Source: Thermolongibacillus altinsuensis
GTDB taxonomy: Bacteria > Bacillota > Bacilli > Bacillales > Anoxybacillaceae
DNA length: 64,000 nucleotides
Assembly: GCF_004341205.1 (NCBI RefSeq)
Contig: NZ_SLUL01000011.1
Location: forward strand, 1 to 64,000
Direction: 5' to 3'
How positions within the stretch are numbered: position 1 is the stretch's first letter; each line of letters opens with the position of its first letter. Position numbers and translations under genes: made by a program. The notes below the pieces were generated by a model. It did not search any database and had not been told where the DNA came from. It saw only the letters and a list, made by a program, of their open reading frames with translations. Of the stretch, positions 52,118-61,027 are shown piece after piece.

Positions 52118-52666
52118 ATGAAGTACAACATCCGCGGTGAAAATATTGAGGTTACACAAGCATTAAGAGAATATGTTGAGAAAAAAATCGGCAAATTAGA
52201 GCGTTATTTTGAATCAACGGAAGGAGTTCATGTACACGTTAATTTAAAAGTATATAACGATAAACAATCAAAAATTGAAGTGACGATTCCGATGCCGCAA
52301 TTATTGTTGCGTGCGGAAGAGCGCCATGACGATATGTATGCGGCCATCGACCTTGTCGTTGACAAGTTAGAGCGACAAATTCGCAAACATAAAACAAAAG
52401 TGAATCGCAAATTCCGCGAAAAAGATGCGAAAAGTTTCTTTGTATCAGCGAGCGCCCCTGTTGCTTCTGAGGAAAAAGAAGAAGAGGAATTCGAAATTGT
52501 GCGCACGAAGCGCTTTAGCTTAAAGCCAATGGATAGCGAAGAAGCGATTTTGCAGATGAACATGCTTGGTCATAACTTCTACGTATTCATCAATGCGGAA
52601 ACAAATCGTACAAACGTCGTTTATCGCCGTAAAGACGGCAAATACGGTTTAATTGAGGCGAACTAA
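52118..52666 (+). CDS. hpf: Long-form ribosome hibernation promoting factor
   Basis: A 182-residue protein (YvyD in B. subtilis) that dimerises 70S ribosomes into inactive 100S particles in stationary phase or stress. The N-terminal S30AE domain (MKYNIRGENIEVTQALREYVEKKIGKLERYF) occupies about 1-95. The C-terminal dimerisation domain (KRFSLKPMDSEEAILQMNMLGHNFYVFINAETNRTNVVYRRKDGKYGLIE) marks the long form. Confidence 0.95.
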   Translation: MKYNIRGENIEVTQALREYVEKKIGKLERYFESTEGVHVHVNLKVYNDKQSKIEVTIPMPQLLLRAEERHDDMYAAIDLVVDKLERQIRKHKTKVNRKFREKDAKSFFVSASAPVASEEKEEEEFEIVRTKRFSLKPMDSEEAILQMNMLGHNFYVFINAETNRTNVVYRRKDGKYGLIEAN

Positions 52667-52669
52667 CTC

Positions 52670-52706
52670 TCCACCCCCGCGACATGCGGGGGTGTTGTGT
52701 TATAAT
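52670..52706 (+). terminator. hpf terminator joined to the next promoter
   Basis: CACCCCCGC pairs with GCGGGGGTG. It runs directly into TGTTATAAT (TATAAT 52701-52706), an extended -10 promoter for the coiled-coil gene. Confidence 0.7.
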
Positions 52707-52726
52707 GGTTGAAAGGAGGTGAAAAC

Positions 52727-53263
52727 ATGGAGGCGATTTTGCGGCAAATTTTGTCGAAATTCGATCAAATGGAAACGCGTTTTGAACGATTGGAAGGAGA
52801 AATGCGCGATCGGTTCGATCAGATGGACAAGCGTTTTGCGCAAATCGATGAACGCTTTGAGCAGATCGATGAACGTTTTACTCAGATTGACGAACGCTTT
52901 GCGAATATGGATGCACGCTTAAGCGGTCTAGAAAAAGAAATGGCAGATGTGAAAACAGCGGTCTCTCAAGTCGAAGGCCGCCTCGATCGCGTTGAAGGTT
53001 GTCTTGATCGCATCGAGAGTCGTCTTGACCGCGTTGAAGGCCGTCTTGATCGCGTTGAAGGTCGTCTTGATCGTGTCGAGCAAGAAGTATCTGAGGTGAA
53101 AGGGGCTGTTTTCCGTTTAGAAAATCAGCTTGCCGATGATATTTATACGTTGTTGCAGAATATGGATCGCAAGCTGGAAGAAAAAAGCTTTGAAATGTAT
53201 GCGCTCAATAAGCGCGTTTTGCATTTGGAAGGGGCCGTTGAAGCGATTCGAAGCAAAATGTGA
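52727..53263 (+). CDS. Heptad-repeat coiled-coil protein (paralogue A)
   Basis: A 178-residue soluble protein that is almost all coiled coil. Residues about 28-70 repeat RFxQ(I/M)DE-type heptads and about 86-122 repeat RLDRVEG-type heptads, written in DNA as 21-bp near-repeats. The C-terminus (LLQNMDRKLEEKSFEMYALNKRVLHLEGAV) resembles the end of the protein at 57185, so the two are paralogues with different repeat units. No signal peptide or membrane segment. The start is ATG 52727 behind AAAGGAGGTG. Function unknown. Confidence 0.7.
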   Translation: MEAILRQILSKFDQMETRFERLEGEMRDRFDQMDKRFAQIDERFEQIDERFTQIDERFANMDARLSGLEKEMADVKTAVSQVEGRLDRVEGCLDRIESRLDRVEGRLDRVEGRLDRVEQEVSEVKGAVFRLENQLADDIYTLLQNMDRKLEEKSFEMYALNKRVLHLEGAVEAIRSKM

Positions 53264-53272
53264 TGAATTCCC

Positions 53273-53295
53273 CCAGCTGGAAGGCTGGTTTTTTC
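53273..53295 (+). terminator. Weak terminator after paralogue A
   Basis: CCAGC pairs with GCTGG over a 6-nt loop, followed by TTTTTTCTTTTCC. Confidence 0.65.
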
Positions 53296-53335
53296 TTTTC
53301 CTCTTGGTCCTCTCTTCCATTTCCCCACGTCTCAG

Positions 53336-53364
53336 TTGTCACCCATTCGTGTAAGTGATATGAT
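53336..53364 (+). promoter_or_regulatory. SigA promoter for secA
   Basis: TTGTCA (53336-53341), 17 bp, TATGAT (53359-53364). Good match to SigA at optimal spacing. Confidence 0.7.
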
Positions 53365-53405
53365 GTAAACTAGGTGATTCTATTGAAACAAGGAGCGTTC
53401 ATACC

Positions 53406-55913
53406 ATGTTTGGAGTATTGAAAAAGGTGTTTGACCCAAACAAACGCCAAATTGCTAGATTGGAAAAAATCGCGGATCAAGTCGATGCACTCGGTCCGGA
53501 GATGGCAAAGCTTTCGGATGAGGAGCTGCGCAAAAAAACGGACGAGTTTAAAGCTCGCCTAGAAAAAGGCGAAACACTGGATGATTTGCTGGTCGAAGCG
53601 TTCGCTGTAGTGCGCGAAGGTGCGAAGCGCGTGCTCGGCTTGTATCCATATAAAGTGCAAATTATGGGTGGAATCGTCCTTCATGAAGGCAATATTGCCG
53701 AAATGAAAACAGGGGAAGGAAAAACGTTAACAGCGACGATGCCTGTGTATTTAAATGCGCTCACAGGCAAAGGCGTGCACGTCGTAACGGTCAACGAATA
53801 CTTAGCGAGCCGTGACGCGCACGAAATGGGAAAACTATACGAATTTTTAGGCTTAACGGTTGGTTTAAATTTAAGCGGCATGTCGCGCGAAGAAAAACAG
53901 GCAGCGTACAATGCGGACATTACGTACGGAACGAATAACGAGTTCGGATTCGACTATTTGCGCGACAACATGGTTCTTTATAAAGAACATATGGTGCAAC
54001 GTCCGCTTCACTTTGCGGTCATTGACGAAGTTGACTCAATTTTAATTGACGAAGCGCGTACACCGCTCATCATTTCCGGTACAGCGCAAAAGTCGACAAA
54101 GCTTTATATTCAAGCCAATGCCTTTGTGCGTACGCTCAAGCGTGATGTCGATTACACATACGATGAAAAAACGAAAAGCGTGCAGCTCACGGAAGAAGGA
54201 ATCAACAAAGCGGAGCGCGCATTTGGAATCGATAACTTATTCGATCTCAAACATGTGACGCTCAATCATCATATTAACCAAGCGTTGCGTGCGCATGTTG
54301 TCATGCAGCGCGATGTCGACTATGTCGTGGAAAATGGCAAAGTTGTCATCGTTGACCCGTTCACAGGGCGATTGATGCACGGACGTCGTTATAGCGACGG
54401 ATTGCATCAAGCGATCGAAGCGAAGGAAGGGCTTGAGATTCAAAACGAGTCGATGACGCTGGCGACGATTACGTTCCAAAACTATTTCCGCATGTATGAA
54501 AAATTAGCGGGAATGACGGGAACAGCAAAAACGGAAGAAGAAGAGTTCCGCAACATTTACAACATGGAAGTCGTCGTCATTCCGACGAACAAGCCAGTTA
54601 TTCGTGAAGACCGTCCAGATTTAATTTATCGGACGATGGAAGGCAAGTTCCGCGCGGTTGTTGAGGATATCGCCCAGCGCCATGCGAAAGGGCAGCCTGT
54701 GCTCGTCGGTACGGTGTCGATTGAGACATCTGAGCTTCTTTCAAAAATGTTGACGAAGCGCGGCATTCGCCATAACGTGTTGAACGCGAAAAACCATGCG
54801 AAAGAAGCGGAAATTATCGCTCAAGCCGGTCAAAAAGGAGCGGTGACGATCGCGACGAACATGGCTGGTCGCGGTACTGATATTAAGCTTGGTGAAGGGG
54901 TGCGCGAGCTTGGCGGATTGGCCGTGATCGGTACGGAGCGCCATGAAAGCCGCCGCATCGACAACCAGCTTCGCGGTCGCGCGGGCCGTCAAGGTGATCC
55001 GGGCGTATCACAGTTTTATTTGTCGCTTGAAGATGAACTGATGCGCCGCTTCGGTTCAGAAAATATCATGGCGATGATGGATCGACTCGGCATGGATGAT
55101 TCGCAGCCGATTCAAAGTAAAATCGTTTCGAAAGCGGTTGAATCTGCGCAAAAACGCGTTGAAGGAAATAACTTCGATGCGCGCAAACAGCTGTTGCAGT
55201 ATGACGATGTATTGCGCGAGCAGCGCGAAATTATTTATCGTCAACGCTTCCAAGTGCTTGATTCAGAAAACTTGCGCGACATCGTTGAAAAAATGATTCA
55301 ATCCGTCATTGAGCGCGTCGTTCAAGCGCACACGCCAGAGGAAGAAGCGCCGGAAGATTGGAACTTAAAAGGCATCATCGACTATGTCAATGCCAACCTT
55401 CTTCCTGAAGGAGACGTAACGGTCAACGACTTGCGCGGCAAAGAGCCAGAAGAAATGATCGAGCTCATTTGGGAGAAAGTGAAGGCGCGTTATGATGAAA
55501 AAGAAAGCCGCATTCCAGCTGAACAAATGCGCGAATTTGAACGCGTCATCGTCCTTCGCGCGGTCGATATGAAGTGGATGGAACATATTGATGCGATGGA
55601 GCAATTGCGTCAAGGAATCCATTTGCGCGCATACGGTCAAATCGATCCGCTTCGTGAATATCAAATGGAAGGTTATGCGATGTTTGAAAACATGATTGCC
55701 GCGATTGAAGAAGAAGTGGCGCGCTACATTATGAAAGCGGAAATCCAAAACAACTTAGAGCGCCAAGAAGTGGCCAAAGGGGAAGCGGTTCATCCGAAAG
55801 AAGGCGAAGAAAAAGCGAAACGGAAGCCGGTGAGAAAAGCGGTCGACATCGGCCGGAACGATCCGTGCATTTGCGGAAGCGGCAAAAAATATAAACATTG
55901 TTGCGGACGTTAA
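53406..55913 (+). CDS. secA: Preprotein translocase ATPase SecA
   Basis: An 835-residue motor of the Sec export system. NBD1 has Walker A ([14 protein letters not shown]) and DEVD ([19 protein letters not shown]). The preprotein cross-linking domain follows, then NBD2 ([30 protein letters not shown]). It ends in the zinc-binding, SecB-type tail [15 protein letters not shown]. It exports the many signal-peptide proteins encoded in the left part of the window. Confidence 0.97.
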   Translation: MFGVLKKVFDPNKRQIARLEKIADQVDALGPEMAKLSDEELRKKTDEFKARLEKGETLDDLLVEAFAVVREGAKRVLGLYPYKVQIMGGIVLHEGNIAEMKTGEGKTLTATMPVYLNALTGKGVHVVTVNEYLASRDAHEMGKLYEFLGLTVGLNLSGMSREEKQAAYNADITYGTNNEFGFDYLRDNMVLYKEHMVQRPLHFAVIDEVDSILIDEARTPLIISGTAQKSTKLYIQANAFVRTLKRDVDYTYDEKTKSVQLTEEGINKAERAFGIDNLFDLKHVTLNHHINQALRAHVVMQRDVDYVVENGKVVIVDPFTGRLMHGRRYSDGLHQAIEAKEGLEIQNESMTLATITFQNYFRMYEKLAGMTGTAKTEEEEFRNIYNMEVVVIPTNKPVIREDRPDLIYRTMEGKFRAVVEDIAQRHAKGQPVLVGTVSIETSELLSKMLTKRGIRHNVLNAKNHAKEAEIIAQAGQKGAVTIATNMAGRGTDIKLGEGVRELGGLAVIGTERHESRRIDNQLRGRAGRQGDPGVSQFYLSLEDELMRRFGSENIMAMMDRLGMDDSQPIQSKIVSKAVESAQKRVEGNNFDARKQLLQYDDVLREQREIIYRQRFQVLDSENLRDIVEKMIQSVIERVVQAHTPEEEAPEDWNLKGIIDYVNANLLPEGDVTVNDLRGKEPEEMIELIWEKVKARYDEKESRIPAEQMREFERVIVLRAVDMKWMEHIDAMEQLRQGIHLRAYGQIDPLREYQMEGYAMFENMIAAIEEEVARYIMKAEIQNNLERQEVAKGEAVHPKEGEEKAKRKPVRKAVDIGRNDPCICGSGKKYKHCCGR

Positions 55914-55940
55914 GTGAGGGAGAAATCCCTCGCTTTCCTT
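55913..55940 (+). terminator. Weak stem-loop between secA and prfB
   Basis: GTGAGGGA pairs with TCCCTCGC over a GAAA loop, with a poor T-run (TTTCCTTTG). It may let part of transcription through to prfB. Confidence 0.5.
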
Positions 55941-55991
55941 TGTTGCTTCTTTGCGATGATTTGAATACAATAAGTACCGAGGTGACAGAGC

Positions 55992-57096
55992 ATGATTGAT
56001 TTAGTGGAAATTAAGCAAGAGCTTGAGAAAATGGCTAAGCGATTAGCGGATATTAGGGGGTCTCTTTGACCTCGCAACGAAAGAAGAACGCATTCGTGAA
56101 TTAGAGGAACAGATGGCGGCGCCGAACTTTTGGGATGATCAAAAAGCGGCGCAAGCGGTCATTAGCGAGGCGAATGCGTTAAAAGATTTAGTGAACGAAT
56201 TCCGCCAATTAGAAGAACGGTTTGAAAACTTAGAAGTGACGTATGAACTCGTCAAAGAAGAGCCTGACGAAGAATTGCAGCAAGAGCTTGTGGCGGAAGC
56301 GAAAAAGCTAACAAAAGATTTTAGCGAATTTGAGCTGCAGCTATTGTTAAATGAACCTTATGACAAAAACAATGCGATTTTAGAACTTCACCCAGGCGCA
56401 GGCGGAACGGAGTCACAAGACTGGGCATCGATGCTTTTACGCATGTATACGCGCTGGGCAGAGAAAAAAGGCTTCAAAGTTGAAACGCTTGATTATCTTC
56501 CGGGCGAAGAAGCAGGAATTAAAAGCGTTACGTTGCTCATTAAAGGGCATAACGCTTACGGTTATTTGAAAGCGGAAAAAGGAGTCCATCGCCTTGTGCG
56601 CATTTCCCCATTCGACGCTTCCGGCCGTCGCCATACATCGTTCGTTTCATGCGAAGTGATGCCGGAGTTTGATGACAATATTGAAGTGGAAATTCGTCCG
56701 GATGAAATTAAAGTCGATACGTATCGCTCAAGCGGTGCGGGCGGACAGCACGTTAATACGACCGACTCGGCTGTGCGCATTACACACATTCCGACCGGCA
56801 TCGTTGTGACGTGTCAATCCGAGCGTTCGCAAATTAAAAACCGCGAAAAAGCGATGAATATGTTAAAAGCGAAGCTATATCAAAAGAAACTGGAAGAACA
56901 ACAAGCGGAACTAGCTGAAATTCGCGGTGAGCAAAAAGAAATCGGATGGGGAAACCAAATTCGTTCGTACGTGTTCCATCCGTATTCGCTTGTGAAAGAT
57001 CATCGCACGAATGTCGAAGTCGGCAACGTGCAAGCGGTCATGGATGGAGAAATCGACGTATTTATCGATGCATATTTGCGTTCAAAGTTAAAGTAA
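55992..57096 (+). CDS. prfB: Peptide chain release factor 2 with programmed +1 frameshift
   Basis: Release factor for UGA and UAA. The first 25 codons ([25 protein letters not shown]) end at TGA 56067-56069. The slip sequence CTTTGAC with an upstream SD-like AGGGGG (56055-56060) is the classic autoregulatory site, and reading resumes in the +1 frame at GAC 56068, giving about 367 residues. The codon-recognition SPF ([12 protein letters not shown]) and catalytic GGQ ([18 protein letters not shown]) are present. Not a mutation. Confidence 0.96.
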
Positions 57097-57122
57097 AGGG
57101 TGGCGAACAGCCATCCTTTTTG
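57095..57122 (+). terminator. Terminator after prfB
   Basis: AAAGGGTGGC pairs with GCCATCCTTT (one G-T/A-type mismatch region) around GAACA, followed by TTTTG. Confidence 0.75.
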
Positions 57123-57154
57123 TTTGGAAAAGGCATGTCCATCGTCTTGATATA

Positions 57155-57163
57155 TGGTACAAT
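57155..57163 (+). promoter_or_regulatory. Extended -10 promoter for paralogue B
   Basis: TGGTACAAT (TACAAT 57158-57163) lies 21 bp before the start codon of the next gene. No clear -35. Confidence 0.45.
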
Positions 57164-57184
57164 ACGACCAAGGGGGTGAGCGAT

Positions 57185-57829
57185 ATGGAAAAGTTATTAA
57201 TGAAATTGTTAAAAGGCCAAGAGGAAATTCATCACCGCTTAGATGGGATGCAGCAAGACATCCAAGGCATGAAACAAGAGATGCAGGTGATGCAGCAAGA
57301 CATCCAAGGCATGAAGCAAGAGATGCAGGTGATGCAGCAAGACATCCAAGGCATGAAACAAGAGATGCAGGTGATGCAGCAAGACATCCAGGGCATGAAA
57401 CAAGAGATGCAGGTGATGCAGCAAGACATCCAGGGCATGAAACAAGAGATGCAGGTGATGCAGCAAGACATCCAAGGCATGAAGCAAGAGATGCAAGTAA
57501 TGCAACAAGATATCCAAGGTATGAAACAAGAGATGTGCGAAATGAGACAGGACATTCGCGAGCTACAGGAAGATACGCAAGGCATGAAACAAGATATACG
57601 GGTCGTGCAACAGGATATTCAGCAACTACAACAAGATATGCAACATGCGAAGCAAGATGTTCAATTCATTAAGGAAACGGTGCAACGCATTGAAGTTCAC
57701 CAAGAAGAGACAATTATGGGGATGTTAACTCATATTAAGAAACAAGTGGATGTAAAAGAAAGCCAAATTCAAGTGTTGAACAAAAGGCTGTTTGATGTTG
57801 AAACAAAGACCGCAAGAATCGAACAGTAA
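57185..57829 (+). CDS. 14-residue-repeat coiled-coil protein (paralogue B)
   Basis: A 214-residue soluble protein. After MEKLLMKLLKGQEEIHHRLDG, residues about 22-119 are seven copies of the 14-residue unit MQQDIQGMKQEMQV, then degenerate units follow. The C-terminus (THIKKQVDVKESQIQVLNKRLFDVETKTARIEQ) resembles that of paralogue A, on the other side of secA-prfB. Its start is ATG 57185 behind GGGGGTGAG. GTG 57176 is less likely. Function unknown; likely a rod-shaped oligomer. Confidence 0.7.
   Translation: MEKLLMKLLKGQEEIHHRLDGMQQDIQGMKQEMQVMQQDIQGMKQEMQVMQQDIQGMKQEMQVMQQDIQGMKQEMQVMQQDIQGMKQEMQVMQQDIQGMKQEMQVMQQDIQGMKQEMCEMRQDIRELQEDTQGMKQDIRVVQQDIQQLQQDMQHAKQDVQFIKETVQRIEVHQEETIMGMLTHIKKQVDVKESQIQVLNKRLFDVETKTARIEQ
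57248..57541 (+). repeat. Seven 42-bp tandem repeats inside paralogue B
   Basis: The unit (begins ATGCAGCAAGACATCCAAGG) recurs at 57248, 57290, 57332, 57374, 57416, 57458 and 57500 with few changes, mostly A/G at third positions. The last copies are the most diverged. Length is a multiple of 3, so copy changes would keep the frame. The repeats also keep two other frames open. Confidence 0.92.
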
Positions 57830-57883
57830 TAGAAATGAAAGCCTTCGATCGACCAATTGTTGTCGGTCTATTTTTTTGGTTCA

Positions 57884-57908
57884 AAAGGCGCACGTAGCGC
57901 TTTTTTTA
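57884..57908 (+). terminator. Terminator after paralogue B
   Basis: GGCGC/GCGC stem extended by AAAA/TTTT with one bulge, followed by TTTTTTTA. A weaker GACC/GGTC stem with TTTTTTT lies just before (57851-57878). Confidence 0.65.
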
Positions 57909-57998
57909 TTTATCTTGTTAAATCATTATTGCGTTAACCCGTTGGCATTTACTTGATAAAAAGGGAATGCTATACTCACAAAGGAAGGTGGGAACATC

Positions 57999-58862
57999 AT
58001 GGCAAGAAAGGGAGCAAGAACGATTCATCCAAAAGTTGAGCTTATGATCGAATACGGATACATTTTGCTTGGTTCAGCGATTGTCGCGATTGCGTTTAAT
58101 CTTTTTTTATTGCCGAATCGTGTCGCTTCAGGCGGGGTGAGCGGGATTAGTACGATTTTGCATGCCACCCTTGGCTGGCAGCCGGCATATGTGCAATGGT
58201 CGTTAAACATTCCGCTCTTTATCGCCGGTGTCGTGTTGCTTGGAAAACAATTCGGCGTGAAAACATTAGTTGGCACAGCTTTTTTGCCGTTTGTCGTTTA
58301 TTTGACGCACAATGTTGCTCCAGCGACGAATGATCCGCTGCTTGGCGCGTTGTTTGGCGGAATTGGCGTCGGAATGGGGCTTGGCATTGTGTTTCGCGGA
58401 AAAGCATCGACGGGCGGAACCGATTTGGCCGCGCAAATTATTCATAAATACACAGGTTTGTCGCTCGGAACGTGCGTCGTGTTGATTGACGGATTAATCG
58501 TGTTAACAGCGGCGCTTGTGTTTGATATTGAACGAGCCCTTTATGCGCTCATTGCGTTATTTGTCACAAGCAAGACGATCGATTTCGTTCAAGTTGGCTT
58601 CGGTTATTCGAAAATGGCGATGATTATTACAAATAAAGAAGAGGAAGTTCGTCATGCCATTTTGCATAAAATTGACCGCGGAGTGACAAAACTATCTGCA
58701 TACGGAGGATATACCGATTGCGAGCGGCCGGTCTTAATGTGCGTCGTTGGACAAGCGGAGTTCACAAAATTGAAACAATTAGTGAAAAGCATTGATCCGT
58801 CTGCATTTGTCGTTGTTATGGATGCGGCAGAAGTGCTTGGCGAAGGATTTAAACGTGTTTAA
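57999..58862 (+). CDS. yvjA: YitT/YvjA family membrane protein
   Basis: A 287-residue protein with five to six membrane helices (YitT_membrane, about 20-205) and a cytosolic DUF2179 domain at the C-terminus (MAMIITNKEEEVRHAILHKIDRGVTKLSAYGGYTDCERPVLMCVV). Motifs: LLPNRVASGGVSGIST and FRGKASTGGTDLAAQIIHK. Function unknown in the family. Its place after prfB matches yvjA of B. subtilis. Confidence 0.88.
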   Translation: MARKGARTIHPKVELMIEYGYILLGSAIVAIAFNLFLLPNRVASGGVSGISTILHATLGWQPAYVQWSLNIPLFIAGVVLLGKQFGVKTLVGTAFLPFVVYLTHNVAPATNDPLLGALFGGIGVGMGLGIVFRGKASTGGTDLAAQIIHKYTGLSLGTCVVLIDGLIVLTAALVFDIERALYALIALFVTSKTIDFVQVGFGYSKMAMIITNKEEEVRHAILHKIDRGVTKLSAYGGYTDCERPVLMCVVGQAEFTKLKQLVKSIDPSAFVVVMDAAEVLGEGFKRV

Positions 58863-58923
58863 CATGGAAATAATGAGATATAATACAAATGTATGAAAAT
58901 GTTTACAAGGGGGAAGTGTTCTA

Positions 58924-59250
58924 ATGAAGAAAAAGCTGTTTGGCTTATTGGCAGGTACAGCGTTAGTACTTGCGGCTTGCGGAGGAGGGGACGACGCAAG
59001 CGACAAAAAAGACGGCGGCGCGACACAAACGGCTTCAGCAGCTGAAGACATTTACAAAAAATCATGTGCGAGCTGTCATGGACAAAACTTAGAAGGCGGA
59101 GTTGGTCCAGCGCTTGACAAAGTCGGCAGCAAATATTCGCAAGACGAAATTAAAAACATTATTGCCAACGGTCGAGGCGGCATGCCTGGCGGCTTGATCC
59201 AAGGCGAAGATGTTGACAAAGTGGCTGAATGGCTTGCTTCGAAAAAATAA
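58924..59250 (+). CDS. cccB: Lipoprotein cytochrome c-551 CccB
   Basis: A 108-residue membrane-anchored cytochrome c. Lipobox LVLAAC (C20), a short Asp/Gly/Lys linker, then the haem site CASCH and the axial Met in [10 protein letters not shown]. It carries electrons outside the membrane. It follows AAGGGGGAAG and precedes ftsE after a terminator. Confidence 0.94.
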   Translation: MKKKLFGLLAGTALVLAACGGGDDASDKKDGGATQTASAAEDIYKKSCASCHGQNLEGGVGPALDKVGSKYSQDEIKNIIANGRGGMPGGLIQGEDVDKVAEWLASKK

Positions 59251-59255
59251 TGTTC

Positions 59256-59288
59256 AAAATCCGGCATGAGACGATGCCGGATTTTTTG
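59256..59288 (+). terminator. Terminator after cccB
   Basis: AAAATCCGGCAT pairs with ATGCCGGATTTT over a 6-nt loop, followed by further Ts. Confidence 0.9.
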
Positions 59289-59348
59289 TTTGTAACATTC
59301 CTGAAATATAAATGTAAATAAAATACGGCTTATTTTCTTTGCGGATAA

Positions 59349-59357
59349 TGTTATAAT
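59349..59357 (+). promoter_or_regulatory. Extended -10 promoter for ftsE-ftsX
   Basis: TGTTATAAT (TATAAT 59352-59357) lies 77 bp before ftsE. No strong -35. Confidence 0.5.
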
Positions 59358-59433
59358 GAACAATGTGGAATTTTGTATGACTGTGTAGGATATACTCGAA
59401 ATCTATTCGACAAAAAGCTTCAGGTGATTGCAC

Positions 59434-60120
59434 ATGATTGAAATGCAAGATGTATATAAAACGTATCCAAATGGTGTCGTTGCATTAAATGGGATTAGTG
59501 TTCGTATTAAACAAGGAGAATTTGTTTATGTCGTCGGTCCGAGCGGAGCTGGGAAATCGACGTTTGTTAAGATGATGTATCGCGAAGAGAAGCCAACGAG
59601 CGGCTCGATTATGATTAACGGCGTCAACCTTGCGAAATTGAAGGAAAGCAAGGTGCCGCTATTACGTCGAAACATCGGGGTTGTTTTCCAAGACTTTAAG
59701 TTGTTGCCGAAGTTAACGGTATATGAAAATGTCGCGTTTGCCCTTGAAGTCATTGAAGAATCGCCAAAAAATATTAAAAAACGCGTCATGGAAGTGCTTG
59801 ATTTAGTTCGCTTAAAACATAAAGCGCGTTTTTATCCTGATGAACTTTCAGGAGGAGAACAACAACGTGTATCCATTGCGCGTTCGATTGTGAACTCCCC
59901 TGCGATTGTCATTGCGGACGAGCCGACAGGAAACTTAGACCCTGATACGTCATGGGAGATTATGGACATTTTCGAGCGCATCAATGAGCGCGGCACGACG
60001 ATTGTGATGGCGACGCATAACCGTGAAATCGTCAATACGATTCGCAAGCGCGTCATTGCGATCGAACGTGGAAAAATCGTTCGCGATGAGGTAAGGGGGG
60101 AATATGGTTATGACGTTTAA
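59434..60120 (+). CDS. ftsE: Cell-division ABC transporter ATPase FtsE
   Basis: A 228-residue ATPase of the FtsEX complex. Walker A VVGPSGAGKSTFVKMMYREEKPTSG, signature DELSGGEQQRVSIARS, Walker B VIADEPTGNLDPDTS. With FtsX it gates wall hydrolases and does not transport. The start is ATG 59434 (MIEMQDVYKTYPNG). ftsX overlaps its end. Confidence 0.95.
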   Translation: MIEMQDVYKTYPNGVVALNGISVRIKQGEFVYVVGPSGAGKSTFVKMMYREEKPTSGSIMINGVNLAKLKESKVPLLRRNIGVVFQDFKLLPKLTVYENVAFALEVIEESPKNIKKRVMEVLDLVRLKHKARFYPDELSGGEQQRVSIARSIVNSPAIVIADEPTGNLDPDTSWEIMDIFERINERGTTIVMATHNREIVNTIRKRVIAIERGKIVRDEVRGEYGYDV

Positions 60121-61003
60121 CACCCTCAAACGCCATTTTCGCGAAAGTTTTAAAAACCTCGGGCGCAATGGTTGGATGACATTCGCTTCCATTAGCGCTG
60201 TAACCGTCACGTTGTTGCTTGTTGGCGTGTTTCTCGTCGTGATGTTAAATATTCAACACTTCACAAAACAAGTTGAAAAGGATGTCGAAATTCGTGTTCA
60301 TATTGATTTAACCGCAACGGACGCTGATAAAGAGGCGCTGCGCAAGCAAATTGAAGCGATTCCTGAGGTGGGAAGCGTCACTTACTCTTCTAAGGATGAA
60401 GAGCTGCAGAAATTGATCAAAAGCTTCGGCGAAGAAGGTTCATCGTTTAAGCTATTCGAACAAGACAATCCGTTAAGCGATGTCTTTATCGTGAAAACGA
60501 AAGAACCGACTGACACAGTGAAAGTGGCAAAGAAAATTGAAAAGTTTAAATTTGCGGATAAAGTGAAATACGGCCAAGGACAAATCGAAAAGTTATTTGC
60601 AACAACGAAAGTCATTCGCAATATCGGCTTAGGGTTAATCATCGGTTTGTTGTTCACGGCCATGTTTTTAATCTCCAATACCATTAAAATTACGATTTTT
60701 GCTCGTCGACGCGAAATTGAGATTATGAGATTAGTAGGAGCGACGAACGGCTTTATTCGCTGGCCGTTTTTCCTTGAAGGACTTTGGCTTGGCGTGCTGG
60801 GAGCGCTCCTTCCGATTACGGTCGTTCTTTCTGCGTATTCGTATGTGTTTGATCTTTTACATCCAAAGCTTGAAAATACGTTTGTGCAGCTATTGCCGTT
60901 TTATCCGTTCGCATGGCAAATTGGCGGAGTGTTGCTTTTGTTAGGGGCATGCATCGGCATTTGGGGAAGCATGATGTCTGTTCACCGTTTTTTAAAAGTG
61001 TAA
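60110..61003 (+). CDS. ftsX: Cell-division membrane protein FtsX
   Basis: A 297-residue membrane partner of FtsE: TLKRHFRESFKNLGRNGWMTFASISAVTVTLLLVGVF, a large extracellular loop (about 45-165) that contacts the hydrolase, then three helices with FARRREIEIMRLVGATNGFIRWPFFLEG. ATG 60110 fits the GGGGGG ribosome site better than 60104. It overlaps ftsE by 11 bp. Confidence 0.95.
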   Translation: MTFNTLKRHFRESFKNLGRNGWMTFASISAVTVTLLLVGVFLVVMLNIQHFTKQVEKDVEIRVHIDLTATDADKEALRKQIEAIPEVGSVTYSSKDEELQKLIKSFGEEGSSFKLFEQDNPLSDVFIVKTKEPTDTVKVAKKIEKFKFADKVKYGQGQIEKLFATTKVIRNIGLGLIIGLLFTAMFLISNTIKITIFARRREIEIMRLVGATNGFIRWPFFLEGLWLGVLGALLPITVVLSAYSYVFDLLHPKLENTFVQLLPFYPFAWQIGGVLLLLGACIGIWGSMMSVHRFLKV

Positions 61004-61027
61004 GAGAGAAAAAGGAGAGGGGTTAAC

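Noticed and set aside
57248-57541. CRISPR array
   Set aside because: The repeats are contiguous, without spacers, and encode protein in frame.
57154-57672. Long open frames on both strands over the 42-bp repeats
   Set aside because: They arise because the repeat unit has no stop in those frames. Only the frame from 57185 has a ribosome site and a sensible coiled-coil product.
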